Assembly (NCBI GenBank): GCA_026122225.1
Contig: JANEZZ010001951.1
Span: 930,001-994,000, forward strand
Length of the DNA: 64,000 bases
From: Heloderma charlesbogerti
Lineage: Eukaryota > Chordata > Lepidosauria > Squamata > Helodermatidae
Reading direction: 5' to 3'
Shown here: positions 35,418 through 45,900 of the stretch, one piece after another
Layout: the number at the start of each line of letters is the position of its first letter
Position numbering within the stretch: position 1 is the stretch's first letter
Made by a program: the position numbers and the translations under genes
The notes under the pieces: model-generated
Told to the model about the DNA's origin: nothing
The model's database searches: none
Seen by the model: the letters and a program-made list of their open reading frames with translations, nothing else

Positions 35418-36094
35418 CTATACTACATCAAGGGCGAACATCTTGAAAATGAAAAAGCTTAAAGCCCAAGTTTCAAATAAATGATAAAATGGTGAAGGGA
35501 ATGGCAGAAGCATCAGCTGAGTGCCTGCTCCTTCTTCCCTCTCTGCAAAGTGTGTGTGTGTGTGTATATGTGTGTGTGAACTTAGCTCTCAAGTGGCCAA
35601 ATCCTCAAAAGAGGATGACAGGGTAGAAATGGCTATGCTCCCACCTTGCTGTCTCAAGAAAGGTTGGAACTTAGAAACTGCCCCCATTTATCCCCCCCAC
35701 CTTCATGAACAAACACACACCAAGGGAGGGGAATGGAGGTTTAGCTCAGGGAGGCAGACCTCCCATCTTTTCTTTGCCAGATAATGCTATCAGTTAGGTG
35801 ATACTTTCCAGCCAGTGGGAGGCAGAGGATCCTCAAATTCCTTCCGGGTGGTTCTTTTTCTATGCATTTCTGGTGATCCCTGGAGCATGGATAGAGACGC
35901 ATGTCGTTGGGCTTATCTACATAATAAGCAGCGTGAAAATGTACTGCCCGTATGTGAACTGGTGCCGTGAAGAGCTCTGAAAGGATCTCTCCAAATTGGG
36001 GAAGTGTGGGGTGGGAAGACCACTGAGAGTCAATGTAAAATGCACATTGGGGCAAAAGGCCCCACCTTCATGTACACACTAATAGGATATGAGC
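35418..36094. other. Intergenic sequence, no gene recognised
   Basis: A short GT tract lies near 35549-35578. Nothing else was recognised. Confidence 0.4.
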
Positions 36095-36308
36095 CAGACT
36101 GTGTGACAAATCAGGAAAGAGACTTCAGGGTTGTGGTGGGTAGATCAAAAACATCAACTTAGTGCATGGTAGCTGTGAAAAACTCAAATTCTATGCTATG
36201 GATAATTAAGAAAGGGTGTGAAAAGAAGGCTGCCAGTATTGTAATGTATCTGTATAAATCTATGGTGAGGCTGCACTCACAATGTTATCTGCAGTTCTGG
36301 TTGTGCAA

Positions 36309-36568
36309 GTACCCAGTCATTGCTGACCTCTAGAGGGATGCCGCTTACGCTGGCGTTTTCATGGCAGAATATAGCAGGGTGGTTTGCCATTGCCTTCCCC
36401 AGTTGTGACTACCTTTCCCCCAGCAAGCTGGGTACTCATTTTACCGGCCTCGGAAGGATGGAAGGCTGAGTCGACCTGAGCCGGCTACCCGAGACCCAAC
36501 TTCCGCTGGGATTGAACTCAGGTTACGGGGAGTGTTTCAGTTGCAATCCTGCCACCTACCACTCTGAC
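36309..36568 (-). mobile_element. tRNA-derived SINE inserted in CR1
   Basis: Read on the minus strand: 'cagagtggtaggtggcaggattgcaac', a B-box-like GAGTTCAATCCC, then 'ccatccttccgaggccggtaaaatgagtacccagc', ending 'gtcagcaatgactgggtac'. The 'gtcagcaatgact' end is reminiscent of BovB-tailed reptile SINEs, but the family name is not certain. Confidence 0.7.
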
Positions 36569-36658
36569 CTCAAAAAGGATATTGTAGAGAAATTAATCGC
36601 TGGGCAGACACACTGATTCAAGGGGTGGTGCATCTTCCATATGAGGAAAAGCTTAACT

Positions 36659-36795
36659 CAGCCTTCCTGAGCCTGGAGCCCTCCAGATGTTTTAGACTAC
36701 AACTCCTATCAGTCCTAGCCTGCCCCAGCCAATAGTGTTGGATGATGGGAGTTATAGTCCCACATCTGGGGAGGGCACCAGGTTGGGGGAAACTG
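36659..36795. mobile_element. Palindromic hAT-like MITE, CTCCAGATGT family
   Basis: The two halves are inverted copies ('ccctccagatgttttagactacaactcc' and 'ggagttatagtcccacatctgggg'). The 8-mers GCTTAACT (36651-36658) and GCTTAAGT (36796-36803) flank it, 7 of 8 identical. The terminus starts with CAG as in hAT elements. Confidence 0.75.
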
Positions 36796-36955
36796 GCTTA
36801 AGTCTTTGGGGGCTTTTTAGCTTAGCAAATGATAACTAAGACATTATAGAGGTTTATAAAATTATTATGCATGGTATGGAGAAAGCGGATGGAGATAAGT
36901 GATGCTCCCCTTCTCACAAAACTAGACCTCAGGGTCACTGCCTACAGTTTCAAAC

Positions 36956-37083
36956 ACACCTTCCACAACCTGGCATACTCAAGATGTGTTAGACCACAAC
37001 TCCCATAATTCCCAGCCATCTGCCTGTGGATGATGGGGTTGTAGTCCAACATAACTGGAGAATGCGAGGTTCGGGATTGCTGC
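36956..37083. mobile_element. Palindromic hAT-like MITE, CTCCAGATGT family
   Basis: Decayed copy: 'agatgtgttagaccacaactcccataattcc' pairs with 'gatggggttgtagtccaacataactgg'. It is a second insertion into the same CR1. Confidence 0.65.
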
Positions 37084-38159
37084 ACTAGGGCATCACTACG
37101 GCAGGATAAACATTCTTGGGGCCCTCAGAACGTACTATCTTGGAGTTTACAGCTATGTACTGCTATGTAGTATCTTGGATATTTCAGATATTACATATCT
37201 GTCTTGCACTTTTAGAGGAGGTGCACAGTTGCAGTTTAGGAGGTCATTCACTGGGTGATCAGATCCCCTGCAATCATGGAAAGCAATCAATCAAGAGCCT
37301 TTCAGTTTCCGGTGCCACTGGCTTCACAGGGCACAGACACAAATATGAGGAGGAGGAGGAGGTGAAGAAGTGATATATTTTTGGAAAATCTGTACAATAA
37401 GATATGAGGTGGTGTGGGTAGGGGGAGGATTTTAATTCACCTACAGCAGCAAAAACTTTGGACCAGCCCTGCCTGAAACTAGCATGTCAAACAGAGGACT
37501 GAACTAGTATGGTAGCTGTATCGCTAAATGATGGTGCATGGTTAAACTATGGAATCCACTACCAGAAGCTGTAGTGATGGCCACTAACGTGGATGGCTTT
37601 ACAAGGGGATTAGACATTCATGGAGGAGAAGGCTGTCAATGGCTACTAGCCGCTCATGGTGGTGATACGCTACCTCCAGTATCAGAGGCCGTGTGCCTCT
37701 GTATTCCAGTTGCTGGGGAACATGTACATGTGTGTGTGTGTTGTACTCATGGCCTGCTTGTGGTCTTCCCACAGGTATCTGATTGGCCACAGTGTGAACA
37801 GAATGCTGAACTGGATAGGCTTTTGGTCTGATCCAGCAGGGCTCTTCTTATGTTCTTATATTTTCCCCTGTGGGGCAAATAGCAGCTCAGGGGAGGAGAA
37901 AGGGAGGGAGTCATTTAGAGCAGGAAAATGGCATGGTAGGGAGTAACCTCCCTCTGCTCCCAAAGTGCGGTGTCCCAATTTGCCTCTAGGCTGCTTTTAA
38001 CTTTTCAAAACAAAAATCCCACAGGAGATCCAATTGTGGATTTCCTGACATCTTGTTTGGTTCAGCTACGGCCACCCAGAGCAGTGTATTCAGAGTGAAG
38101 GTTGAGTGTGGACATGATACCTGAGAAGAGCTTAGCATACAGAAATGATGAATGTATGT

Positions 38160-38271
38160 CAGACTTCTCCAACCGCATGCCCTCCAGATGTGTTGGACTA
38201 CAAGTCCCATAATCCCAGGATGGGAAGCGTAGTCCAACACATCTGGAGGGCACCAGGTCGGGGCAAAGCTG
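38160..38271. mobile_element. Palindromic hAT-like MITE, CTCCAGATGT family
   Basis: Well-preserved palindrome: 'gccctccagatgtgttggactac' pairs with 'gtagtccaacacatctggagggc'. The 8-mers ATGTATGT (38152-38159) and ATATATGT (38272-38279) flank it, 7 of 8 identical. Confidence 0.8.
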
Positions 38272-38279
38272 ATATATGT

Positions 38280-39326
38280 GATTGCTTCAACATGGGCCCA
38301 TCTCACAAGTGAACCCACTTCCGCTATCACATGATTCTCAGAAGTGGCCTGCATTTCTGCTTCCTGCCTGGCCTGCCACTGCTTGTACCCAAGTCCTCTG
38401 GGCACAGGGCAGCACTGCAGCAGCAACTCATGATTTTCTACCAGCTGAGAGAGCTTGCACCACAAAGGGAGATGCATCAGGGAGATGATTTTGTCTTCTG
38501 TTTATAAGGATTCCTCCACCATAAACTACTCTTCGGTTCCCAAAAATCATTTGAAAGAGTGCAACGCCACGGCTGCTTGGGGCAAGGCCTGCACCCAATG
38601 AAGAAGACAGACACAAGTCTGTGGATAAATAAAGCCACAACTTTCTTAATCAGTTAACAGGATCTGCACCAGGATAAACCAGAACTATTATTATCTCTGG
38701 TTCCTCTTTCCAATGTGGACAGCTGTGCTACTTGGGTCACCAGTACTTTTTTTTTTGCTCCTCACAGCCCACATGCTCCAAGGCGTGTTGTTGACTGAGG
38801 CTTGGTTGAGTCACAGTTCCACGGAAATATAGTGGTACATTCTGGAGTGCAGCCACTCATCATGGCAGTCCCCAGAGCTGGGCCCCCAAGGACAGTCCAA
38901 AAATATTGGTAGCTGTGTTGATCCATATCCATATATGTATCTGTATGTAGGATGTGCGTGCATGCATGGGACAGCTCACAACCATGAGCTATTCCCTATT
39001 CCCCACCCCCACCCCCAACTTCTGTGAGGGCTGCCCCTAAGCTTAGAGGGAACAGGGACATCTGAGGAGGGTGGCAGCTGACGTCATTGTCCCTGCTAAT
39101 CAAAGGATTCTGGCATTTTGACCCTGAGAACCCTGGCTGCACTACACCATTTTTGTTCTATGACGAGTGAATAAGATTTAGGTGAAGTGTACCTGCCCCA
39201 AGAGGTCCTGTACATTTCAAGACAAGATTGATCCATCCATGACCTTCCAAATGATGCCTCAAAGGGTTCACCAATGTTCTCTATTGCCCTTCTTCTCCCT
39301 TAACCTGAAATGCCCCTGCATGTTGT

Positions 39327-39366
<40 letters not shown>

Positions 39367-39475
39367 ATTTATATACTGCATTTATTAGAATGAGAGCTTT
39401 TCTACATGAGGTATTTATTGTGTACTTGTGATTCCTTACTCATGGATGTTTATGGGTTCTTTAGATGATGATAAT
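38280..39475. other. Intergenic sequence with a (CA)n tract
   Basis: A (CA)n microsatellite occupies 39328-39365. No exon or confident repeat was recognised. Confidence 0.45.
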
Positions 39476-39645
39476 GTAGGAACTGCTGTGTTGGATCAGA
39501 TCAAGGTCAAACAGTGGCCAACCAGCTGTTGACGGGAGACCCACAAGCAGGACATGAGTCTTGGGCATCCTCCTTCCCAAGTTCCCCAGCATACTGCCTC
39601 TGATTAGTAGAGGTAGCATAGTAATTGATGTGATCCTCCAGTTTT
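39476..39645 (-). mobile_element. CR1-type LINE 3' fragment
   Basis: 'ctgtgttggatcagatcaagg' through 'gaagacccacaagcagg'-like and 'agttccccagcatactgcctc' match the antisense CR1 end at 12089-12403. It lies immediately upstream of an L2 copy. Confidence 0.6.
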
Positions 39646-39689
39646 GCTTCTGTTTTTAAGACAGAAAATCGGGCTTCAGGCCCGGGCAT

Positions 39690-40977
39690 GGGACTGACAT
39701 GACCTTTGTCGCCTTGGTGGATGATATGAGGAGGGTTTTGGATAGGGGTGAATGCTCCTTCTCCTCGACCTCTCAGCGGGTTTTGATACCGTTGACCATG
39801 GTATCCTCCTGGACCGCCTGGAGGGGTTGGGCATTGGAGACACTGTATTGCGGTGGTTCCGGTCCTTCCTCTCTGGCAGGTACCAGAGGGTAGCACTGGG
39901 AGAGGAGGTTTTGGACCCGTGGCCACTCACTTGTGGGGTGCCACAGGGTTCCATCCTCTCCCTGATGCTATTTAACATCTATGTGAAGCCGCTGGGGGCT
40001 ATCATCAGGAGGTTTGAGATGAGGTGTCATCAATATGTGGATGACACGCAGCTCTACCTCTCGTTCAAATCTTCACCAAGGTTGGCTGTAGAATCCCTGT
40101 CCAAATGTCTGGAGACGGTGAGTGGCTGGATGGGGAGGAATAGGCTGAAGCTGAACCCTGACAAGACCGAGGTACTTTTGGTGGGAGACAAGAGGAGGCT
40201 GGGGGATGTTGACCTGGTGTTGAATGGGGTACGGCTACCCTTGAAAGACCAGGTCCGCAGCCTGGGAGTCATTTTAGATTCCCAGCTGTCCATAGAGGCT
40301 CAGGTGTCAGCTGTGAGCCAGACAGCGCTATAACAACTCCATCTGATATGGCGGCTGCGCCCCTTCCTTCCCGACCATCTGCTCCCATCGGTACTCTCGT
40401 CTAGACTACTGTAATGCGCTCTATGTGGGGTTACCCTTGAAGATGGTTTGGAAGCTGCACCTGGTGCAGAGTGCAGTGGCTTGCCTGATTAAAGGCAGCC
40501 ACCAGTGTGATCACATGACTCTGGTGCTGAAAGAGCTGCACTGGTTAACAGTTGTTTTGTGGGCCAAATTCAAGGTGTTTGTTTTGACCTTTAAAACCTA
40601 TATGGTTTCGGCCCAGGCTATCTCAAGGAGCGCCTCCAGCAACACCAGACAGACCACTCAACAAGATCAGCCTCAGATGGCCTTCTCTCTGTCCCATCAG
40701 GCAGGACAGCTAGGCTGGTGAGGACGAGGGAGAGGGCCTTTTCTGTGTTGGCCCCCACTCTGTGGAACTCCCTCCCTAGGGAACTCTGCTGCACCCCCTC
40801 TTTAATGAGCTTCCTCCACGCATTGAAAATGTGGTTGTTCAGGCAGGCATTTGGAGTGGGTTAGGGTATTTTTAAAAATATGATGCTTTAATGTGGAATT
40901 TTATTGTTTTAAACTGTTGTATTATTGTACATTGCCCAAAGTGGCCGGGTGACTGGCCAGATGGGCAATTAAGAAAA

Positions 40978-41016
<39 letters not shown>

Positions 41017-41018
41017 AA
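39690..41018 (+). mobile_element. L2-type LINE, 5'-truncated, inactivated relative of 4358-5735
   Basis: It is collinear with 4358-5735 over RT and 3' UTR. A frameshift lies between 39699 and 39752. The catalytic box reads YVDD instead of YADD in the frame 39752-40333, and a TAA at 40331-40333 stops it, with the C-terminal region resuming at 40425-40721. The tail is an (AAAT)n run at 40975-41017. Confidence 0.85.
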
Positions 41019-41845
41019 TGCACGCACGCACTTCCCCGGGTTTTTTAGAGCAGGGAAAATGGGGTATGATTTCTGAAAGCAAAAGAAAAGGCAAATTCCT
41101 GCTTGTATAATTGTGATATTCTGCTATAGCACAGTGCCACCTAAAGATTATGTAGCTGAAAAGCAAGAAAAGAAAAGCTCTTTGTGTAGAGCTCAGATCT
41201 CAGTTCTGTGACAAAACCAAAAGTAGATACAGCAGTTAGCAGCCTCATGTAGAGAAGCTCTAAGTCTAAGGAATGAAGCAGATTCAAATCACAATGGGAT
41301 CCTCATTGCATTGCAAAGTAGGCAAAAAAGAACCTCTATTATTATATTTGACTTGAGGCGGGGGGGGGGAATCCTACTCTCTTGCAATAGGGCGGTTGAC
41401 TAGTCCCAGACTGCAATATGCGAGGGGTGGGTGCCGAAATGAGGAGTATGCCAGGAGGCGGGACTCCTGACTTATCTAACCACCTCCTATTGGCTGCCCT
41501 GCACAAGACTGGGAAGTTCCAGATACTGACCGCCTGTCTCTTCCCTCTGCTACTGGGTGCAACCCCCACCCTATTTCCCCACCACACAGGGGAGGGGGAA
41601 GGAGGGGAATTGTTAAAGGTTTGAATGTTGATCATTAGGATGGTACACCGTATTTTCCTAGTGGCATGATGTGATCTGGATTGTGCAAGGGGTGATGGGC
41701 AAAACGTTTGCCTTTGTGCAGGACTTTGGTCTAGATAGCCACTTAGTGCTTGCCACAACAAGTTATCATTCTATAAGCTCCTATGAAAGCTAATGAAGCA
41801 TAATCTAACAGACTGGCTGTGAACCAGTAAATCCCTAGTTTAAAT
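41019..41845. other. Intergenic sequence, no gene recognised
   Basis: Opposed frames at 41342-41761 (minus) and 41418-41624 (plus) show no domain. Confidence 0.4.
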
Positions 41846-42432
41846 TAGAGCTATGCACAAATGACCTCTCAAAATTCTCCATGCTATTTGTGGGCAGAGA
41901 AATTGGGAAAATGATTTCACCAAATTTCTCTAGTGGGAAGAGAAATTGTCCAACGATTTCTCACAGGTAGGGCTCACCACTGGCAAGGGTCATTGCAGAG
42001 CTTCTCTCTTTTTTCCTAAGGGGTTTTGCTTTTTTGCACGGCCACCGGGGGGGGGGGGGAGAAAGAACAATCTCAGGATTTTTCTGAGAAAAATGAGAAA
42101 TTTTGGCTCAGCTCTAGTTGTCATTCTTCAGGGTTCAGTACTTTCCCCAGGACTTTCCAAATATTAAATTTCAGAGGGGTGATTGTGGATACATGTCATT
42201 TCTAATGCAGGTGCAGAGAGATGATTGTATAATGAAAAACAGAACACTCGTACACACTCCTCAGTCACCTCCTAAGTAATGGAAGCACAAGAGCCCTGAA
42301 TGCAACCGATGAGAATTTCTCCAACATTTCTTCTACTTTAATTTTCTTTTCGAAAGCAATTTCTTTTCTGTCAAATTGAATGAGAATGGTCGAAAATAAT
42401 GTGGGAGAAATTTTTGGCACAGCACTAGTTTA
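41846..42432. mobile_element. hAT-like element, TAGAGCT(A/G)TGCAC termini
   Basis: The left end 'ttagagctatgcacaaa' has inverted partners at 42103-42117 ('ttggctcagctcta') and 42413-42427 ('tttggcacagcacta'). This suggests one element carrying, or duplicated around, an internal block (about 42119-42300). 'gagaaatt' motifs recur throughout. Confidence 0.5.
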
Positions 42433-42609
42433 AATGTCACTTCTCGGCTCAACAGGCGGCCTTAAGGAATCACTTTTCTGTCAGGGAGCCATCTGTTGGT
42501 GATGGATGGAGCCTGAAGCCAGCAGTGGGTGGGACCAGAGCCCAAAATGGGCAGGGTCACCCCTCTCCTCTTTGTCTCTTTCTGCCACCCCCTTCTCTCT
42601 CTCTCTTTC

Positions 42610-42985
42610 TCTACCCAACATATCAAATGAGTTTGGATGTCTATGAATCTGATCCATGTTGCACGGATTCTGCAGACTTGTGGACCATTTTTTTAAAAAA
42701 ATGTTCCATAATTTTATGCAAATTTAGTCATAGAAAAATATGTAAAATAAAAAAAACACCAGCCAAAAATGCACATTCCCCCATAGGCTAAAGCATGAAA
42801 ATGAACATTTTGGGGGGATTTGTACAGTTTGGGAAGGATTTGCGCATTTTTGCAAGTGTGAACTTGCACAAATTTGGGAAATGGGAAAAATCCGATTCCA
42901 CCAATGAGTGGACGATGGAATGAAAGGCACCTGGCAATCTGTGAAATGCAGATGGGACAGATTTTAAAGAATCCACACATCCCTA
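42610..42985. mobile_element. hAT-like MITE, ACATCCCTA terminus
   Basis: The right end CACACATCCCTA and interior 'gcacattcccccataggctaaagcatgaaaatg' match 33530-33941. The left boundary is approximate. Confidence 0.55.
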
Positions 42986-42994
42986 CCTAGGACC

Positions 42995-43165
42995 ACAGGT
43001 TGCCCTGCACTGCCTTAGGCAAATTATTTTCTCTCTGTCAGCCTCAGTCCCCACATCCAAAATATGGGCATAAACTACTGATCTGTTTTATTTGGCTGTT
43101 CTAAGGAGTGCTGAGATAATAATACATGTGGAACAGTTTAGAGTGCCATAGAGATGCTAAACAAT
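42995..43165 (+). mobile_element. MIR-like CORE-SINE relic
   Basis: 'gccttaggcaaattattttctctctgtcagcctcagtccccacatccaaaatatgggcataa' has the layout of the MIR core, followed by 'tgctgagataataatac'. It is old and diverged. Confidence 0.5.
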
Positions 43166-43204
43166 ATTCGTACTGGCTGACCAAACTGAGGCCTTTGGTT
43201 TAAC

Positions 43205-43508
43205 TAGGGATGTCTGGCGCCCAGAAATTCAGTTCTTTTTGAGCTCTCTGGACTTCCATGGCGCATCTGACAGTTTGCTTTTGTGAGCCGAGCCATGCGG
43301 TTTCCCTGAGTTCTGGGGACTTGTCATGCATTTGAGCAAATATTTTTTTACACAAAAAATTAATAATTTACGCAAATTCCGCCAGCTGGCCTGACTCGTT
43401 GTGTACTGAGTTGGGCTAGCTGGCAGAAGATGGAACAGAGTCTGGGGGGGAGAGCCAATGGAAGTTCCTCGCGCTCCAACCCCCAACTGGATTCCTCCAA
43501 CATCCCTC
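43205..43508. mobile_element. hAT-like MITE with perfect 8-bp target duplication
   Basis: The element starts TAGGGATGTC and ends AACATCCCTC. Both sides carry the identical 8-mer GGTTTAAC (43197-43204 and 43509-43516). The interior includes 'gcctgactcgttgtgtactgag'. This is the clearest single member of the TAGGGATG family here and supports the hAT-type assignment for the others. Confidence 0.85.
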
Positions 43509-43516
43509 GGTTTAAC

Positions 43517-44398
43517 ACAGCCATTTGCCATTCCATTTGTTGGTAAGTTGGTGGCACCACCTTTCCCTCTGACATGAAGATATCAGAATGAAATCTGGGA
43601 TGCACGTTCACAATTCAGTTCCAAGTTTCATGGCCAAATAGCAGCTGAATCTCTTGGCTGCTATTTTTCAAGGGGGAAGGGCAGGAAAGATGTAGGAAAG
43701 AGCACACTTTAAAGCAATAACTAGCATAAAGATCAAGATATCAGAATGTAACTCGGTGTGCATATTTATGACACAATCTACCATTTGAAATTCAAACACC
43801 AGCTCAACCTCCCACGCCCATTTAGGAGGGGAAGAGCACAAAGCTGTCAAAGATACTCTCATGTGATATATGAAGCAAGATCTCTGGAACATCGTGATTT
43901 GCTAGTTATGTTTGATGAAGCAGCAAATAAGCCATTACAAAAAAAAAAACCCTTTAGTCACAAATCTTATTTCCGCCCGTCCTCATCCCTTGTGGCAAAT
44001 TCAGCTGAAAATATGACAGCCAATTACTTTATTCTTGCAAATCTTGGAAGGCGTCAGTTCTATGTCAGCAGAAATATGCAAAGTACAAACCAAGGCCGAA
44101 ATATTCCAACAATGCTGTTTCTGAAAACAAAGAAAAACTCTGTGGCGTCAGGGCGCAACAGACGCACGCACAAAATCTTGCTTATCCTTAGGACTAGAGT
44201 TACCGAGCAACAGCAGCCCCAATTGTCACCGGAGCTGGAAGGCAAACAACGCCTAGGAAACTAACCAACTGCCCGGTGCTCACCTTTTAAATCCTTCGCA
44301 ATGCAATCTTGCAAGACCCGCCAGCGTGACTATAAACAAAAACTCCCGCGTCCGCGTTTGCACACGTGTTGACCGCCTGCAATAGGCTTGCAGTGAAC
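43517..44398. other. Intergenic sequence with a diverged direct repeat
   Basis: 'agatatcagaatg.aa.t..g..tgcac.t..' occurs at about 43579 and again at about 43737, a spacing of roughly 158 bases. The frame at 43758-44264 has no recognised domain. Confidence 0.4.
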
Positions 44399-44405
44399 AA
44401 ATGCC

Positions 44406-44645
44406 AGTGTGGTGTAGTGGCTAGAGTGCTGGACTGGGAGTCGGGAGATTCGGGTTCTAGTCCCCACTCGGCCATGGAAGCTCACTGGGTGACTTTGGGC
44501 CAGTCACAGACTCTCAGCCCAACCCACCTCACAGCGTTGTTGTTGTGAGGCTAAAATGGAGAGGAGGAGGATTATGTACGCCACCTTGAGTTCCTTGGAG
44601 GAAAAAGGGTGGAATATAAATGTAATAAATATATAAATAAATAAT
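44406..44645 (+). mobile_element. tRNA-derived SINE, 7-bp target duplication, upstream of SMOC2
   Basis: It has an A-box-like TGGTGTAGTGG, a B-box-like GGTTCTAGTCC, the 'tgggtgactttgggcc' body and an 'aataaatatataaataaataat' tail. The direct repeat AAATGCC flanks it at 44399-44405 and 44646-44652. It is the best-preserved SINE in the window and lies about 0.5 kb upstream of the CpG island. Confidence 0.85.
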
Positions 44646-45142
44646 AAATGCCGAGGAACGGTGACCACAAACGATCGTGCTTCCCATTTTCTGTCCCTCT
44701 CCCTTTTGGTTCTATACGGTTTCGAAACGATCTGGTTGGAAACGTGAAGGGGAAGCGTAATATATGTGTGCGCCCTAGAGCTATACCGGTGTCAGTGGGG
44801 TCGGTCAATCCATCAGTCAACAGAGGATCTGCATGTCTGGGAGGAGAAACTGGGGGCTGTGCAAAGAAAGACAAGAGAGAGAGAGAGAGAGATTGAGAGA
44901 GAATGAAAAGGGGTGTGTTCGTCAGATTTGAGGAGGTTCGTCGCGCACCTTCTCCATCTCTGGCCGCCTCCTCCAAAATCATCCCCAATTCCTGCAGAGT
45001 TTAGACAGGGCTGCCACCGCCTGGTCTGGTGCACAAGAGAAGAGCGGACTAAGGAGAGGGGTGGGGAGGTACTTTTAAAAAAAGGTTGGTCGTTTTTTTG
45101 GGTTCTTTGTGATCTCTCTCTCTCTCCCCGCACGAGCATCAG

Positions 45143-45193
45143 ATGACAACTCTGCACCGAGGGAGGGAAAAAGCAAAGCTGCTTTGCCACTAG
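45143..45193 (+). other. Possible upstream ORF of SMOC2
   Basis: A 16-codon ATG frame ends at the TAG 45191-45193. That stop lies in the same frame as the SMOC2 start and bounds its upstream open frame. It matters only if transcription starts upstream of 45143, which the sequence does not show. Confidence 0.3.
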
Positions 45194-45900
45194 ACAGTGC
45201 GAGAAGTATCTAATCCTGTCCGGATCTGCAGAGCTGAGCAGAGGCGGCGGCCGGCAGCTTCCCAGGAGAGCGAGCGAGAAGAAGCCGGGTGGGAGCGCTG
45301 CCAGAGCGAGCGCCGAGTCTGGGGCACAAGCCTGGGAGGGCCGTCCGCGTGTGCCCGCTGCGGAGAGGCGGCGAGCGAAGGCCCCGCCAGCCCAGGAGGG
45401 GCGAAGCAGAAGGGGCGAGGACTGCTCCGCCGCCCGTTCCCTTCGCAAAGCGAACGGGGAGCGGAGGAAGGAGAAGGCACGCCGAGGGGCATCTCGGGCA
45501 GCCTTCGCAGGGGCAGAGGAGCCCGTCGAGGGGCGGGCGAGCCCAAGGAGCGCGGCTCCAGGATGCTGCTGCTGCCGCCGCTCTGGCTGCTGCTGCCGGA
45601 GCTGGTGCTTCTGGTGCCGGCTCAGAAGTTCTCCGCGCTCACGGTAAGGCAGGCTGCTCCCCCCCCTCCTCCCCCCCCCCAGCAGCGCCGCGCCGGGGCA
45701 GCAGAGCGCCCTCCCGCTGCCCTTTCCCGACTCGCGGCCGCGCGTCTCCCGCGTCCTCTCCTCTCGCTCCCACCCACAGCGGCGCGCACACGCTGGCCGA
45801 GCGCGCTTCGCCAAGCGCGGCTGCGCTGCTGCGGCCAGAAACCTGTCGAAGTGTGGAGGTTCCAGAAGTAGGTGCCTCCCCCTCCCCCCACACACCCCTT
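45190..45900 (+). promoter_or_regulatory. SMOC2: CpG island over SMOC2 promoter, 5' UTR and exon 1
   Basis: The base composition changes abruptly from AT-rich flanks to GC-rich sequence with frequent CG dinucleotides, unlike the rest of the window except the 16.3-17.1 kb element. No convincing TATA box was seen. Between 45194 and 45562 I saw no ATG, so the 5' UTR after 45193 has no upstream start. The long antisense frame 44813-45970 is a by-product of GC richness. The exact transcription start cannot be read from sequence. Confidence 0.75.
45563..45643 (+). CDS. SMOC2: SMOC2 first coding exon (signal peptide)
   Basis: The 27 codons encode a leucine-rich signal peptide (MLLLPPLWLLLPELVLLVPA) followed by QKFSALT, which agrees with the mature N-terminus of vertebrate SMOC2. 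The exon ends after ACG, phase 0, and is followed by the donor GTAAGG (45644-45649). The start has A at -3 and no in-frame ATG upstream, although the frame is open back to a TAG at 45191. SMOC2 is a secreted matricellular protein of the SPARC/BM-40 family with a follistatin-like domain, two thyroglobulin type-1 domains and a C-terminal EF-hand domain. None of those later exons is seen here. Identification rests on a short peptide, so it is strong but not final. Confidence 0.88.

Larger units (their letters stand above)
36095..37860 (+). mobile_element. CR1-type LINE 3' part, interrupted by several later insertions
   Basis: CR1 pieces lie at 36095-36308, 36569-36658, 36796-36955 and 37535-37860. 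The first includes 'gtataaatctatggtgaggctgcactcac' (C-terminal ORF2). The last has 'gttaaactatggaatccac' and ends 'cttcttatgttctta'. Removing the intervening blocks gives one collinear CR1 3' end. The block 37084-37534 is also foreign but was not identified. Confidence 0.75.

Noticed and set aside
43758..44264. 168-codon plus-strand frame upstream of SMOC2
   Set aside because: Low-complexity, lysine- and asparagine-rich, no domain and next to a diverged direct repeat. Not supported as a gene.
45197..45871. 224-codon plus-strand frame read as one protein
   Set aside because: It starts at GTG, contains the true SMOC2 exon in frame, then runs through the splice donor into intron. Only 45563-45643 is kept as coding.
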